Positions 19,142 to 27,357 are shown, counted from the first letter of the stretch. The stretch: DNA of 64,000 nt from Serratia sp. PL17 (GCF_017832355.1 NZ_JAFIBY010000002.1:186001-250000); one strand, 5' to 3'. The notes: generated by a model from the letters alone, not told the origin. Translations and numbers: made by a program.

Positions 19142-21043
19142 ATGTCTCAACGTTATAACCTCTATCGTCGAACCAGCGGCATTTATGTTGTCCGCATTAG
19201 CGTTCCCCAACGTCTTCGTCGATACGCAGGACAGTGTGAGATTCACACTTCAACAGGCACTCACGATCTTCAAGAAGCAAAGCAGAAGTCTGCGATCCTG
19301 TTGGCGGTCTGGTATCAGACCTTACAAGAGTATGAACAATTGGATTATCGAACTTTAAGTGACTGCGCCCCGCTACTTGCCGGGGACGGTATGATTTCGC
19401 TTGCTAACTTTGCTCAGTCAATCGAGTTACCCGTTGCCCAGTTAATTCAGTCGGTGATGAATCGCAACCTGCCAGTGTTCTGGCTGGCGACGGGTGAGGC
19501 TGCTTTCTACGTGCAGAACCGCAGTGAGGTTGAAAGAGACCCAGCAACAGGTGGTTTCGTGCTTAACAGTGTGTTTGCGGTGGGTGTTGAAGGTTTTGCG
19601 GAAGGTTATCTACAGCCATTCAAACCGAAATATACGCTACAATGTCTACTGGCTAATGGTGTGTCAGAAGAAGAGGCGGCTTTCCGGGCCAGTGGAGACA
19701 ATCGCAACGGCGGTTGGTTTTTTGACTTACCCGGTGTCAGCATCACTCCTGATAACCTGACGATCAATAATGTCCATGCAGAAAGTCTCCGACTTGACTG
19801 GCTGGCTAAAAGCACTCCACCAGCGGTTAGCATTCATCACTCTGCATTTCTTCCCTCTCCTGTTGCTGTAATCGCTAACGAGTATGTGCATCGCAGGCAT
19901 TACTCAAAGAACCTGTCGTGGCTGTGTGATGAGTATTTGAAACATCGAAGCAAGGGGAAAGTCTCCGAGGCTGCTGTCAGAGATATTCGCTACTATTTCG
20001 ATCTCATGATTGAGCTGATGGGTGATATTAATCTAGAAAACTTCGATCGTGACTTTCTGAGGGATTATGAAAGTAAGTTACGCCAAATTCCGGCAAACCG
20101 AAATTTAGCAAAAACGAAACATGGCGTTAAAACACTTGATGAGCTGATCGTAAAAGCCGCGGAAAGCGGTGATAAGTTGATGTCTGATGATGCCGTAAGA
20201 AAATATATAAATGGCTTATACGGTGCTATGAAATGGGCTGTTGATGATGGTAAGTTCCTTAAATCGCCGTGTGATAACTTTTTCCCGCGTGACGATAAAG
20301 AAGATAGAGATCAGGATCATACTCAAGTTTTTGAACCTGCTGATCTCTTGGCTATTTTCTCGTTTCAATGGTTTAAAAATGGCACAGTAGAACGTAATAA
20401 ACAGGGGCGTTTCCACCATTATCGACCGTTTCATTATTGGATGCCTCTACTTGGTTTGTTTACAGGGGCAAGAGTCAACGAATTGGCGCAGTTACTATTG
20501 GATGACATTCTTGAAGAGGACGGAGTATATTACTTTAATCTTGAAAGTGATGATAAAAGTAACAAGAAGCTCAAAAACGCAAATTCTCGCCGCAAGATCC
20601 CCATACATACAACGCTTATTAAGCATGGGTTGATCGAATATGCTCAGTCTTTGAGACATGCCGGGTATGACAGGCTATTTCCTGAGATTAAGCACAATAA
20701 AAATAAGGGTTTTGGTAAACCTGTTTCTGCTTGGTTTGATGACTCTTTACTTGGTAATCGATTGAATATGGTGAGGGACAGAAGCAAAGCTTTTCACTCA
20801 TTCCGGCATACAGTCTCGACTTTGCTGAAAGAAAAGGGTGTTAGCTCCGAACTTCGTGCTCAATTGGTTGGACATGTGCGTGGCAAAACGGAAACAGAGG
20901 TTCGATATAGCAAGGATTTGAAACCGATTCATATGGTTGAAATTGTTGAGAAACTTTATTTTCCGCTGCCTGATATAGCTAAATTCAACATTCCTGATGG
21001 TTTGGATGCTCTCAGGGATGCACTCCGAAGAAAGCGGGATTAG
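19142..21043 (+). CDS. Tyrosine-type site-specific integrase
   Basis: This enzyme should integrate and excise the element at the tRNA repeat. The 633-aa protein is long for the family (usual 300-450), with an extended N-terminal region of unknown role before the core-binding domain. Catalytic residues are visible: the arginine in LFTGARVNELAQL (about residue 440), HSFRHT (HxxR, about 548), the histidine in LVGHVRGKTETEVRYS (about 577), and its tyrosine as nucleophile. The open frame runs back through the tRNA to 18974, but the ATG at 19142 starts a sensible protein (MSQRYNLYRRTSGIYVVRIS). It is the first gene of the element, reading away from attL. The frame is intact. Confidence 0.9.
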   Translation: MSQRYNLYRRTSGIYVVRISVPQRLRRYAGQCEIHTSTGTHDLQEAKQKSAILLAVWYQTLQEYEQLDYRTLSDCAPLLAGDGMISLANFAQSIELPVAQLIQSVMNRNLPVFWLATGEAAFYVQNRSEVERDPATGGFVLNSVFAVGVEGFAEGYLQPFKPKYTLQCLLANGVSEEEAAFRASGDNRNGGWFFDLPGVSITPDNLTINNVHAESLRLDWLAKSTPPAVSIHHSAFLPSPVAVIANEYVHRRHYSKNLSWLCDEYLKHRSKGKVSEAAVRDIRYYFDLMIELMGDINLENFDRDFLRDYESKLRQIPANRNLAKTKHGVKTLDELIVKAAESGDKLMSDDAVRKYINGLYGAMKWAVDDGKFLKSPCDNFFPRDDKEDRDQDHTQVFEPADLLAIFSFQWFKNGTVERNKQGRFHHYRPFHYWMPLLGLFTGARVNELAQLLLDDILEEDGVYYFNLESDDKSNKKLKNANSRRKIPIHTTLIKHGLIEYAQSLRHAGYDRLFPEIKHNKNKGFGKPVSAWFDDSLLGNRLNMVRDRSKAFHSFRHTVSTLLKEKGVSSELRAQLVGHVRGKTETEVRYSKDLKPIHMVEIVEKLYFPLPDIAKFNIPDGLDALRDALRRKRD

Positions 21044-21686
21044 GGGCTAATCTCATCATACATCACTAAGACGTGCCAGAGCGATTTTGTCACGTTCTCT
21101 ATCAAGGGTAGTGAAATCATTATGTGGGAATCTGTGGCACGCTTTGAGAGCTTCTGGTTAAGCCAGATGACTAACGATTGCACCCGCAGCCCGTCCACAC
21201 TTGCCTGCGGCAGCCTTATCACTGTTTTAATGCTGCCGCAGGCATGCTTTCAGCGCTGTCAACGGCGATAATCAGGCAGTAACATCCGGGTCATGCAGTG
21301 AGATACTAAACGATACTACATCTATCCCGTGACGTTGGTGTAGGGAACGCTGATTTCCCGCATGATGGTGTGAAACGCAGCTCCGGTGTCTTTGTGTAAT
21401 GTGTATTGCAGTATTTCGACGGTTCTCAAAGCGTTATCTCCGGTGATAGCTTTTGGGGACTTGTTTGATGGTGGAGATAAACCTAACTGGGTTGATCCGT
21501 GAGGCCGCAACTAATCAGACTGCTATTCGTAAGTAGACCGCGATATGCGGCCCAGACGTTCTGGGAAGCTATCTGGCACGTTTTCTATAAAGGGGCGTAG
21601 ATTTGTAGGTTTCAGATTTGTGGCTCTCTCCGGGGCGTTTGGTTTAGCCGAATACATGCAGTCCATTGTTTGAGAATATTTTAGTT
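21044..21686. other. Non-coding stretch downstream of the integrase (643 bp)
   Basis: I find no credible gene; the short open frames lack ribosome binding sites and family features. It contains a 12-bp inverted repeat (21202-21244) and two loosely similar segments near 21088-21112 and 21574-21600 (CACGTT-T-CTAT-AA-GG-TAG), perhaps decayed coding sequence or recombinase arm sites. Confidence 0.5.
21202..21244. repeat. Perfect 12-bp inverted repeat
   Basis: TGCCTGCGGCAG and CTGCCGCAGGCA flank a 19-base spacer. No T-run follows, so it is not a standard terminator. It is much more G+C-rich than its surroundings. Confidence 0.6.
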
Positions 21687-22070
21687 TTAGTTCTCAATCT
21701 TTGTGTTCCAGAGTTGTTCCACCCTTTTCAGGCTCTGGTATTGTTGTTTTAAAGCACTATCAGGTGCATCAGGAGCTATCCTGTCAAACAATTCCCTGTT
21801 TGTGTCTTTGAGCGCTTCGTTCAGTAGCAGAGTGGTCATTTCATGCTTGGCTTGCATGTGCCTAAACTTCGCAAAATTCCTGTCCGCTCTTCGCTCACTA
21901 CTGTAAATCCAATACCCCAAATACAGAGAGAAAATGGACATAGATACAACAACGGAAATGATAGGCTTAAAACCGTAGTGAAAGCCCACAAAGAGGCCTA
22001 TTACAGCACCAACACACATTAATACAACGGAAAATATCATGGTTTTTAGAAAAAGCTCCGTTTTTCCCAT
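21687..22070 (-). CDS. Small membrane protein of unknown function
   Basis: I do not recognise this protein. From the ATG at 22070 it has 127 residues: a short basic N-terminus, two hydrophobic helices (about residues 9-29 and 36-54, the first MIFSVVLMCVGAVIGLFVGF), then a charged cytoplasmic tail of about 70 residues with coiled-coil character (RHMQAKHEMTTLLLNEALK). The frame is open to 22109, but TAGGTG lies six bases before the 22070 ATG. It stands alone on the minus strand. Two-helix proteins of this type in integrative elements are often exclusion or toxin proteins, but nothing here proves that. Confidence 0.6.
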   Translation of the reverse strand: MGKTELFLKTMIFSVVLMCVGAVIGLFVGFHYGFKPIISVVVSMSIFSLYLGYWIYSSERRADRNFAKFRHMQAKHEMTTLLLNEALKDTNRELFDRIAPDAPDSALKQQYQSLKRVEQLWNTKIEN

Positions 22071-22156
22071 AGAACACCTACCGTTAAAAGAATTCATTAT
22101 TTGAGCCATTATGCCACTATAAGGATGATTCTGCCGCCTCCGAAGTTTTTACACGG

Positions 22157-22440
22157 GTGATAGTCCACCAGCTTGGCACAACAGACCTCACGTCAACTGC
22201 CGGAAAGTTGTTACTTTCGATGTTAGCAGCGGTCGCTGAGATGGAACGCGATTTACTGATAGAAAGAACTCAGGCAGGGCTAGCAAGAGCGAAAGCTGAG
22301 GGTAAGAAATTGGGTAGCCCCTCTAAAACGACACCAGAGCAACGAGAAGCAATTTTATCAAAAAAGCTAACAGTGATAGCATTAGTTCTATATCACGTTG
22401 CTACGGGGTTTCTAGGGCTGCTATAGCCGGTATTGTTTAG
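22157..22440 (+). pseudogene. Remnant of a DNA invertase/resolvase (serine recombinase)
   Basis: The reading frame covers only the E-helix and linker of a serine recombinase (VHQLGTTDLTSTAGKL, then MERDLLIERTQAGLARAKAE). The catalytic N-terminal half with the active serine is missing. After LSKK the frame is lost at a run of six A (about 22360). Reading on in the shifted frame gives ANSDSISSISRCYGVSRAAI, the expected C-terminal helix-turn-helix, ending with the TAG at 22438. It is therefore both 5'-truncated and frameshifted by one missing base. An intact but different serine recombinase lies at 25801. Confidence 0.85.
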
Positions 22441-22510
22441 TCTTCAGTTCTTTGAGGCGCTGATAATAACTAACTATCAGCGCTCATTTCTGTATCAGAG
22501 TTTCTCTTGG

Positions 22511-22891
22511 TTATCTCGTCAATTCGCATCCAGTTTGAACTACGCGGCTTATATACTCTGGGGATTTATCTTTCTGATCCACATAAACAAATGCTAGTAA
22601 TGAGTAGAAAAGATCAATCTCTCGTCCTGATACTTTTCCCGATTTTTCAATTGTTTGAATCCTCTTCACATACTGCTTTTTTGTGATTCCCGCATCTCGA
22701 TCTCGCGCCATATGTTCCGCAACATTTGCTGTGTTTTCGCAAACTGAAGGTTCATTGCTTGTTTGGTTAGTCGCTAGTTGCGTGTGTATGACTGGTTGCT
22801 GAACTCCTGTTGCTGCGAACGTATCGAAAGTAGCTAGACTCAGAAATAGTGCATAACCCATTGATATAGTTTTAAGTGGCTTCCGTTTCAT
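22511..22891 (-). CDS. Small secreted protein of unknown function
   Basis: I do not recognise the family. From the ATG at 22891 the protein has 126 residues and starts with a signal peptide: MKRKPLK, a hydrophobic stretch ISMGYALFLSLATF, and a likely cleavage after TFAA. The mature part has two cysteines (VCENTANVAEHM and QTGCELTR), which could form a disulphide bond in the periplasm. AGGAT lies five bases before this ATG, better than the upstream ATG at 22903. It is divergent from the XRE regulator. Confidence 0.6.
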   Translation of the reverse strand: MKRKPLKTISMGYALFLSLATFDTFAATGVQQPVIHTQLATNQTSNEPSVCENTANVAEHMARDRDAGITKKQYVKRIQTIEKSGKVSGREIDLFYSLLAFVYVDQKDKSPEYISRVVQTGCELTR

Positions 22892-23020
22892 ACAAATCCT
22901 CATGTTTTGATGTGTTACCCAGGACTACATTTTGTTTGCTGCCATGATTATTAAATACTGGGTTTGAAATGTCACGATTAGTGAGTGGCCTGTTAGTGGT
23001 CAACGCGCCACATTTCAGGG

Positions 23021-23488
23021 ATGAAAACGAACCTGCGATCTATTTTTGGAAAACGAGTTAAAGATCTGCGTATAGCAACCGGGCTTAGTCAGGAGGCTTT
23101 TGCTGATCGCTGCGGTTTTGCACGTAGCTACATGAGCAGAATTGAGAGAGGTGCTTCGAATGCTTCTCTTGATGCTATTGAGACACTTGCGAATGCCTTG
23201 AAAGTAAATGCATCAGAGCTACTCAAAGATGAGACGTTTGAGGAAAATACAACCAACTTGCTTGTGCCTTATGCCGCTGATGGCACATGTTTTCATCCCG
23301 GATTATCAAGTCCTCGAGATGGGAGCTTTCGAGTTGGCGAAAAAATGTCTCAAAAGCGATTTAGCACGTTTTTGGAAGCTCTTGAATACTTGAGGGGTAT
23401 GGAGACAGCTAAATGGCGCAGGCCAAACTCTGCAGGAAACTGGGGGCTGGTATCAGCAGTGCGTTGGGATGTTCTCTGCGAGAAATAA
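23021..23488 (+). CDS. XRE-family transcriptional regulator
   Basis: This is a probable DNA-binding repressor of the element. The 155-aa protein has a classic helix-turn-helix of the XRE/Cro type at residues 10-65 (GKRVKDLRIATGLSQEAFAD, then RSYMSRIERG and LDAIETLANALKV). A C-terminal domain of about 85 residues of unknown function follows, with DGTCFHPGLSSPRDGSFRVG. Proteins of this shape often act as control proteins for neighbouring mobile-element genes. It faces away from the secreted protein and is followed by 390 bp of non-coding DNA containing a candidate operator. Confidence 0.82.
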   Translation: MKTNLRSIFGKRVKDLRIATGLSQEAFADRCGFARSYMSRIERGASNASLDAIETLANALKVNASELLKDETFEENTTNLLVPYAADGTCFHPGLSSPRDGSFRVGEKMSQKRFSTFLEALEYLRGMETAKWRRPNSAGNWGLVSAVRWDVLCEK

Positions 23489-23879
23489 GTCTAGCGTTAA
23501 TATAAGGATCATTTTTTCGACTGCCGGAATTTTTGAAAGCTCCCTATCCATGAATACCTTTCGTTTTCTAGGGGTTCAATTTTTGTATCGCTAAAGCATA
23601 GTTCTGTTTCACCGATACGCATAGATGTGCGATCTTTCGGGATTGCCTATAGTTCTATGAAACGAATGATACGTTTCATTTTGATTCTATTTAATCAAGA
23701 TCATCTGTATGTCATGCGTTCATGGACTGCTCTAAACACTCTATGCTACGTTTTTCATTCATCATTATGATTACTATACTTTAAGTCACTATGTTTTAAG
23801 TTATTAGGTAACTGTCCGCTGACCCAGTAAACATACGGGGATTTCGAAATAATATCCCGCACTTTTTTGGATTGGCGGT
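23489..23879. other. AT-rich non-coding region between XRE regulator and rep-like gene (391 bp)
   Basis: No gene is seen. It includes the inverted repeat at 23657-23679. Its low G+C and its position beside a possible replication gene would suit an origin or a regulatory region, but I see no iterons. Confidence 0.45.
23657..23679. promoter_or_regulatory. Inverted repeat, candidate operator or origin site
   Basis: ATGAAACG and CGTTTCAT are perfect 8-bp arms around AATGATA, giving a 23-bp site of a size typical for an XRE-type dimer. The gene for such a regulator ends 168 bases upstream. Confidence 0.45.
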
Positions 23880-24818
23880 TTACGGGCGAAGATTCCTCAG
23901 TGCCTCTCTTACCCGATTACTTAGTTCAGCATCAGCTTTCAAATGGCTACTTTCTGCTCGCAATCTGCCTTTCTTGTCACGTTGTCCAATTGTGCTAAAC
24001 GAGTGTAAGCCGCGCTCTGCTGTTGCGTCTCTATATTCCCGATTCCAGTTGATTGAGGTCAACTTGAACAGATCACCTTTTGCCAGCGTTACCGCAGGTA
24101 TTGGACGGCGGAGTGTGAATAGACTAGCTAAGGTTTCGAACTTGAAAGATGGAAGCCCGGAGAGCAGGTCAAAGCCGTGTTGTTGCAGTGCGTAGCCCTT
24201 TAATGTCACCTCAACGCGGGCACAGCACTGATTAGCCGGTAGAGGCAGTTTGTTTTTGTCGGTTATTTTGTAATAGCACTGCCATGAAATGGCGTCATTT
24301 TTGTTACCGATCCGCAGGTTATGCACGGGATTGATACGATTACCGGGCTTGTCCAGAAATTGGTTTTTCCGGAGATCGCTATTATATTGCCGGTGATTGC
24401 TGCCCGGCACGAACAGGCTTGTTTGCAGCCGGTATATAAGGGCGCGAGTTGCTTCCTCCGATTGTTGCTTATGCAAAAAATCGCAGCTGATCTCGATACC
24501 TGTGATTGTAGGTTCGGATGCGAAGGGATAGCGTTCGGCTAAATTGTCGAGTGTTGCGCACAGTTGCTGGTAGTTGTTAGCGAGATCGTCATGTAAACGA
24601 ATGCGGAACGTATTGGCAGTATTGCCCGACTGAACATCTATTGTGCCAGCCCACCAGTGATCAATGCCAGTTATCTCCGCAAGTGCTTTGCGAACGTGTT
24701 GATGTTGCGTGCGACGCGAGGTGTGGATCTCCACATCTAGCCAGTCAATGACGGCGGTAGCCCTGAAAGGTTTCAGGGTGATTTCCGGTATCTGTTGATT
24801 AAGATTCATTGTATGCAT
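23880..24818 (-). CDS. Possible replication-initiation-like protein
   Basis: The 312-aa protein has the layout of rolling-circle type or phage replication initiators: an N-terminal AVIDWLDVEIHT strand, EPTITGIEISCDF (about residue 103) and a later CCARVEVTLKG strand (about residue 200). I do not see an undisputed HUH motif, so the role stays tentative. It ends a three-gene minus-strand set with the 109-aa and 160-aa genes and starts two bases after the stop of the first of these. Such trios (RHH protein, Xis-like protein, Rep) suit a plasmid-like integrated element. Alternative: an element-specific protein of unknown role. Confidence 0.5.
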   Translation of the reverse strand: MHTMNLNQQIPEITLKPFRATAVIDWLDVEIHTSRRTQHQHVRKALAEITGIDHWWAGTIDVQSGNTANTFRIRLHDDLANNYQQLCATLDNLAERYPFASEPTITGIEISCDFLHKQQSEEATRALIYRLQTSLFVPGSNHRQYNSDLRKNQFLDKPGNRINPVHNLRIGNKNDAISWQCYYKITDKNKLPLPANQCCARVEVTLKGYALQQHGFDLLSGLPSFKFETLASLFTLRRPIPAVTLAKGDLFKLTSINWNREYRDATAERGLHSFSTIGQRDKKGRLRAESSHLKADAELSNRVREALRNLRP

Positions 24819-24819
24819 T

Positions 24820-25149
24820 TCAGATTGCCACTGAGAGAGGGCGAGTGCTCCAGTGTCGCTTGTCGGTTAAATCGATTTCAATTTCTTGGATAGAAAGCAT
24901 ATATGCTTTGGCTGGCAAAGGGCGTAGTCGGGATGCTTTTTCTACAAACTCAAAAATCTCACTAAACAGATAAACCGGACGAGGATGGCGACTATCAATT
25001 ATCCGACCAACTGGTAGCAAAGTCTCGCCGTAGTAAGATGCTTTACCGCGCCGCATATCTGCTAAAAGGTTATCCCAAACCCGACAATTCCCCAGTTTGT
25101 ATCTCAAGTAATATGCCGTCTCGCTTGCTGAAAGAGTCTTAACTTTCAT
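24820..25149 (-). CDS. Small hypothetical protein, possibly DNA-binding (excisionase-like)
   Basis: The 109-aa protein opens MKVKTLSASETAYYLRYKLG, resembling the first helix of excisionase or AlpA-type winged-helix proteins, and continues with RRGKASYYGETLLPVGRI and RPVYLFSEIFEFVEKA, a plausible wing and last helix. It lies two bases before the Rep-like gene and 12 bases after the RHH gene, so the three are one transcription unit. The Xis suggestion is an inference from layout, not from a firm match. Confidence 0.5.
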   Translation of the reverse strand: MKVKTLSASETAYYLRYKLGNCRVWDNLLADMRRGKASYYGETLLPVGRIIDSRHPRPVYLFSEIFEFVEKASRLRPLPAKAYMLSIQEIEIDLTDKRHWSTRPLSVAI

Positions 25150-25161
25150 AGATTATCCCCT

Positions 25162-25644
25162 TTAATCAACTGTTGGTGCGATCATGAGATGCAATTGATC
25201 CCGTAGGTTGTTCTGGATAATGACAAATGGCTCACCACCCATTACCTCATTTCGATAGCCAGTCAGCAATGTGAATGCCACAAACGAACTATCACGGGTG
25301 GTGATGGTTGCACCGCCCAGCTCAATTTGAAGCTGTTCGTCATTGAGCCGCCAGTAACCATTACCAATAATTTCATGAATGGTATTGGTTTCTACCGGCC
25401 CTGTCTCAGCGAATGCCATTAGCTGCTCAGTCATTAGTTCTTCTGTCAGAGCAGCTCGCAGCAAAGCTGCTTTGTTTGACGCATCAGGGTTAGCGTTTAG
25501 CAAGCTACGCGCCCATACCTTCCAGTCTGTTCCCCGTTTTGCCGCCAGCATATCGATAGCCGTCCATGCGCTTTCATCAAGTTTTAACGAGGTGCGACCT
25601 GTTCCAATAAGGTTGGCAGTCCTGATTTTAGGTTTATTACTCAC
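25162..25644 (-). CDS. Ribbon-helix-helix-like regulator
   Basis: The 160-aa protein has an N-terminal segment RTSLKLDESAWTAIDMLAAK followed by RGTDWKVWARSLL (about residues 17-50), matching the strand-helix-helix pattern of the RHH_4 type. The remaining 100 residues are unfamiliar (TIHEIIGNGYWRLNDEQLQI). It is the first gene of the minus-strand trio, so it probably autoregulates it. The 156-bp gap to the divergent serine recombinase holds two GTTCGTTT repeats (near 25737 and 25766) that could be its operator. Confidence 0.6.
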   Translation of the reverse strand: MSNKPKIRTANLIGTGRTSLKLDESAWTAIDMLAAKRGTDWKVWARSLLNANPDASNKAALLRAALTEELMTEQLMAFAETGPVETNTIHEIIGNGYWRLNDEQLQIELGGATITTRDSSFVAFTLLTGYRNEVMGGEPFVIIQNNLRDQLHLMIAPTVD

Positions 25645-25800
25645 AATTTACCCTCCTCTGTATTAATAACTTTATGAAATAATAACATACAAAACAAATT
25701 TAACACAACATAGGATGTCAATTGCTTCCTATTGTTCGTTTAGTTATAGTGACTACATATTAAACGTTCGTTTTTCAATGTGGTCAGGTAGGGCACAAGC

Positions 25801-26469
25801 ATGGCAAATAGTAAATTCATTACTTACTATCGAGTATCGACTACCCAGCAGGGAAAAAGCGGCTTAGGTTTGGAGGCGCAACGAGCAGCAGTGAAGTTGT
25901 ATTTAAAAGGTGGTGATGGGTCTGTTGTCTCAGAGTTTGAGGAGGTCGAAACTGGTAAGGGATCAAATGCGCTTGATAAGCGTCCTCAGCTACGGGCAGC
26001 ACTTGCTGCTTGTAAGAAGTATGGTGCGACGCTTTTGATAGCTAAGTTGGATAGGTTAGCGCGTAATGTTCATTTTGTATCCGGGTTACTGGAAACTGGG
26101 ATTGATTTTGTTGCCGCAGATATGCCGCAAGCCAACAAAGTAATGATTCAGATGCATGCAGTAATGTCTGAATGGGAGCGTGACCAGATTAGCTCCCGAA
26201 CAAAAGCAGCTCTCGCGGTTGCTAAGGAGCAAGGGAAGGTTTTGGGCGCAGCAGGAAGCGTTAACCTCAAAAGTAACACCGAAGCTCGTAGACAGGTTGC
26301 ACAAACATTCGCAGAAAATCTGCGTCCGCTTATCGAAAGCTGGAAAGATCGTGGGCTGTCGCAACGAAGAATGGTTGAGGTATTGAATATGGCTCGAACT
26401 CCAGCCCCGAAAGGCGGCGAGTGGCGTTTGTCGCAGCTCCAGCGGGTGATTAGTCGGTTAGATTTATAA
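25801..26469 (+). CDS. Serine recombinase (resolvase/invertase family)
   Basis: This enzyme performs site-specific recombination through a serine-DNA link. The 222-aa protein has the catalytic serine in YYRVSTTQQ (Ser13), the conserved arginine segment LLIAKLDRLARN (about residue 80) and the E-helix MSEWERDQISSRTKAAL (about residue 123). A C-terminal helix-turn-helix region, LSQRRMVEVLNMARTP, covers about residues 188-203. Length and residues are complete. It lies alone in front of a lipoprotein gene. It could resolve dimers, invert a segment or help excise the element; no inverted sites were recognised nearby. Confidence 0.88.
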   Translation: MANSKFITYYRVSTTQQGKSGLGLEAQRAAVKLYLKGGDGSVVSEFEEVETGKGSNALDKRPQLRAALAACKKYGATLLIAKLDRLARNVHFVSGLLETGIDFVAADMPQANKVMIQMHAVMSEWERDQISSRTKAALAVAKEQGKVLGAAGSVNLKSNTEARRQVAQTFAENLRPLIESWKDRGLSQRRMVEVLNMARTPAPKGGEWRLSQLQRVISRLDL

Positions 26470-26622
26470 TTCATTTATTTTCAACATTGATTGTGATCTA
26501 CTAGTTTCCAAAGTTATTTCTTTGACGGTATACTTTTTTTGCTATTTCAGCTTAGCTGTCTGGCTTCTTTTTATAAAATTATGGCACCCTCTCAGGGGAA
26601 ATGATAAAAATAAGAGGTAAGA

Positions 26623-26964
26623 ATGAAAGGAACATTTTTGATTTTAGTTGCAGCAATATCTCTCTCAAGTTGTGCAAGTTCTACTGGAAAACCGGTTGAG
26701 GTTGTTAATGCAGATCGTGCTGGCGGCATCGTTACTGTTGGCTTCGTTCATAACGAAAATTTGCCGTTAACTGATGATGGTAGTAAAGCTCGTTGGAGTG
26801 ATGCTACAGGTATAGCTTCAAGAGTTTGCGCCAAATGGGGTTATGATCATTCGGAAGAGTTAACTCCTCATGCTCGAGTTGAAGGCCAGCGAAATATGTA
26901 TGGTCAGTTAATGAATGGCAGCATCACCAAGCAATATCAGTGCGTCGGTGGCAATGTGAAGTAA
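26623..26964 (+). CDS. YecR-like lipoprotein
   Basis: The 113-aa protein has a lipoprotein signal peptide MKGTFLILVAAISLSSCASS with the lipobox LSSC and Cys17 as lipidation site. The mature part includes DRAGGIVTVGFVHN, two further cysteines (SRVCAKWGY, YQCVGG) and the general shape of the YecR family. Such lipoproteins occur as cargo in phages and islands, where they may affect surface properties, but the function is unknown. A GAGGTAAG ribosome binding site precedes the ATG. It is the last gene before attR. Confidence 0.75.
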   Translation: MKGTFLILVAAISLSSCASSTGKPVEVVNADRAGGIVTVGFVHNENLPLTDDGSKARWSDATGIASRVCAKWGYDHSEELTPHARVEGQRNMYGQLMNGSITKQYQCVGGNVK

Positions 26965-27128
26965 GTGATATTTGATGGGCTGGTTTTATGGCTTAGTGTC
27001 AGTGTAAAGCCAGTTCTTGCAGGGCGATTGCACCGGTTATTCATTGGCTGGCTTTCTTACAAAGCACTCCTACGAACTAACAATTTTATCGAAGCGGTTA
27101 CGTGATATCAGCAGGTTGCAGAGTGTTA

Positions 27129-27158
27129 GGTTCGAGTCCGGCCTTCGGCACCATTAGT
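27129..27158 (+). repeat. attR: second copy of the 30-bp tRNA-derived repeat
   Basis: It is identical to 19028-19057 and contains the T-arm half and CCA end of tRNA-Leu. The rest of the tRNA is absent upstream, so this is a repeat and not a second tRNA. It also marks the left edge of the second island. Confidence 0.95.
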
Positions 27159-27172
27159 ACAGCGCGAACAAG

Positions 27173-27196
27173 AAGCCACCGAAAGGTGGTTTTTTT
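27173..27196 (+). terminator. Terminator beyond attR, probably the former tRNA-Leu terminator
   Basis: GCCACC and GGTGGT pair around GAAA, followed by a run of T. The position relative to attR mirrors the terminator after attL, so it would end the tRNA transcript if the first element left. Confidence 0.85.
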
Positions 27197-27277
27197 GTGC
27201 CTGCGATTCAGTATGGATTTCCCCTTCCCACTAAATTAACTCTCTCAAGGTTAACCGACTTCAACGTACATCTACCA

Positions 27278-27313
27278 ACAGATGTTGGTACAGATGTTGG
27301 TACAGATGATGGT
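27278..27313. repeat. Three tandem 12-bp repeats before the P4-type integrase
   Basis: The unit ACAGATGTTGGT occurs exactly at 27278 and 27290 and with one change at 27302. An inverted copy (TGTACCAACA) lies at 27335-27344. The first unit also forms a near-palindrome with the preceding ACCAACA. Similar GGTACA-type repeats precede other P4-type integrase genes and may be integrase arm sites. Confidence 0.75.
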
Positions 27314-27357
27314 ATTTCCGGTTCGATAGTGCTTGTACCAACAGGGAGGGGATAAGC

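Larger units (their letters stand above)
19058..27158. mobile_element. Integrated element at tRNA-Leu(CAA), about 8.1 kb
   Basis: The element is bounded by the exact 30-bp repeats, with the tyrosine integrase directly beside attL. Contents in order are the integrase, a 640-bp non-coding region, small membrane and secreted proteins, a serine-recombinase remnant, an XRE regulator, a Rep-like gene with two companions on the minus strand, an intact serine recombinase and a YecR-like lipoprotein. There are no phage structural or conjugation genes. It looks like a satellite or plasmid-derived integrative element that depends on a helper, or is an immobile remnant. The integrase reading frame is intact. 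Confidence 0.85.
26965..27357. other. Junction of the two integrated elements (393 bp)
   Basis: No gene is seen. It holds the end of the first element, the attR repeat (27129-27158), a terminator (27173-27196) that probably served the tRNA before the first element inserted, and tandem 12-bp repeats in front of the second integrase. Confidence 0.7.

Noticed and set aside
27129-27152. Possible second tRNA-Leu
   Set aside because: Only the T-arm half and CCA end are present; the 5' half is missing, so it is an attachment repeat.
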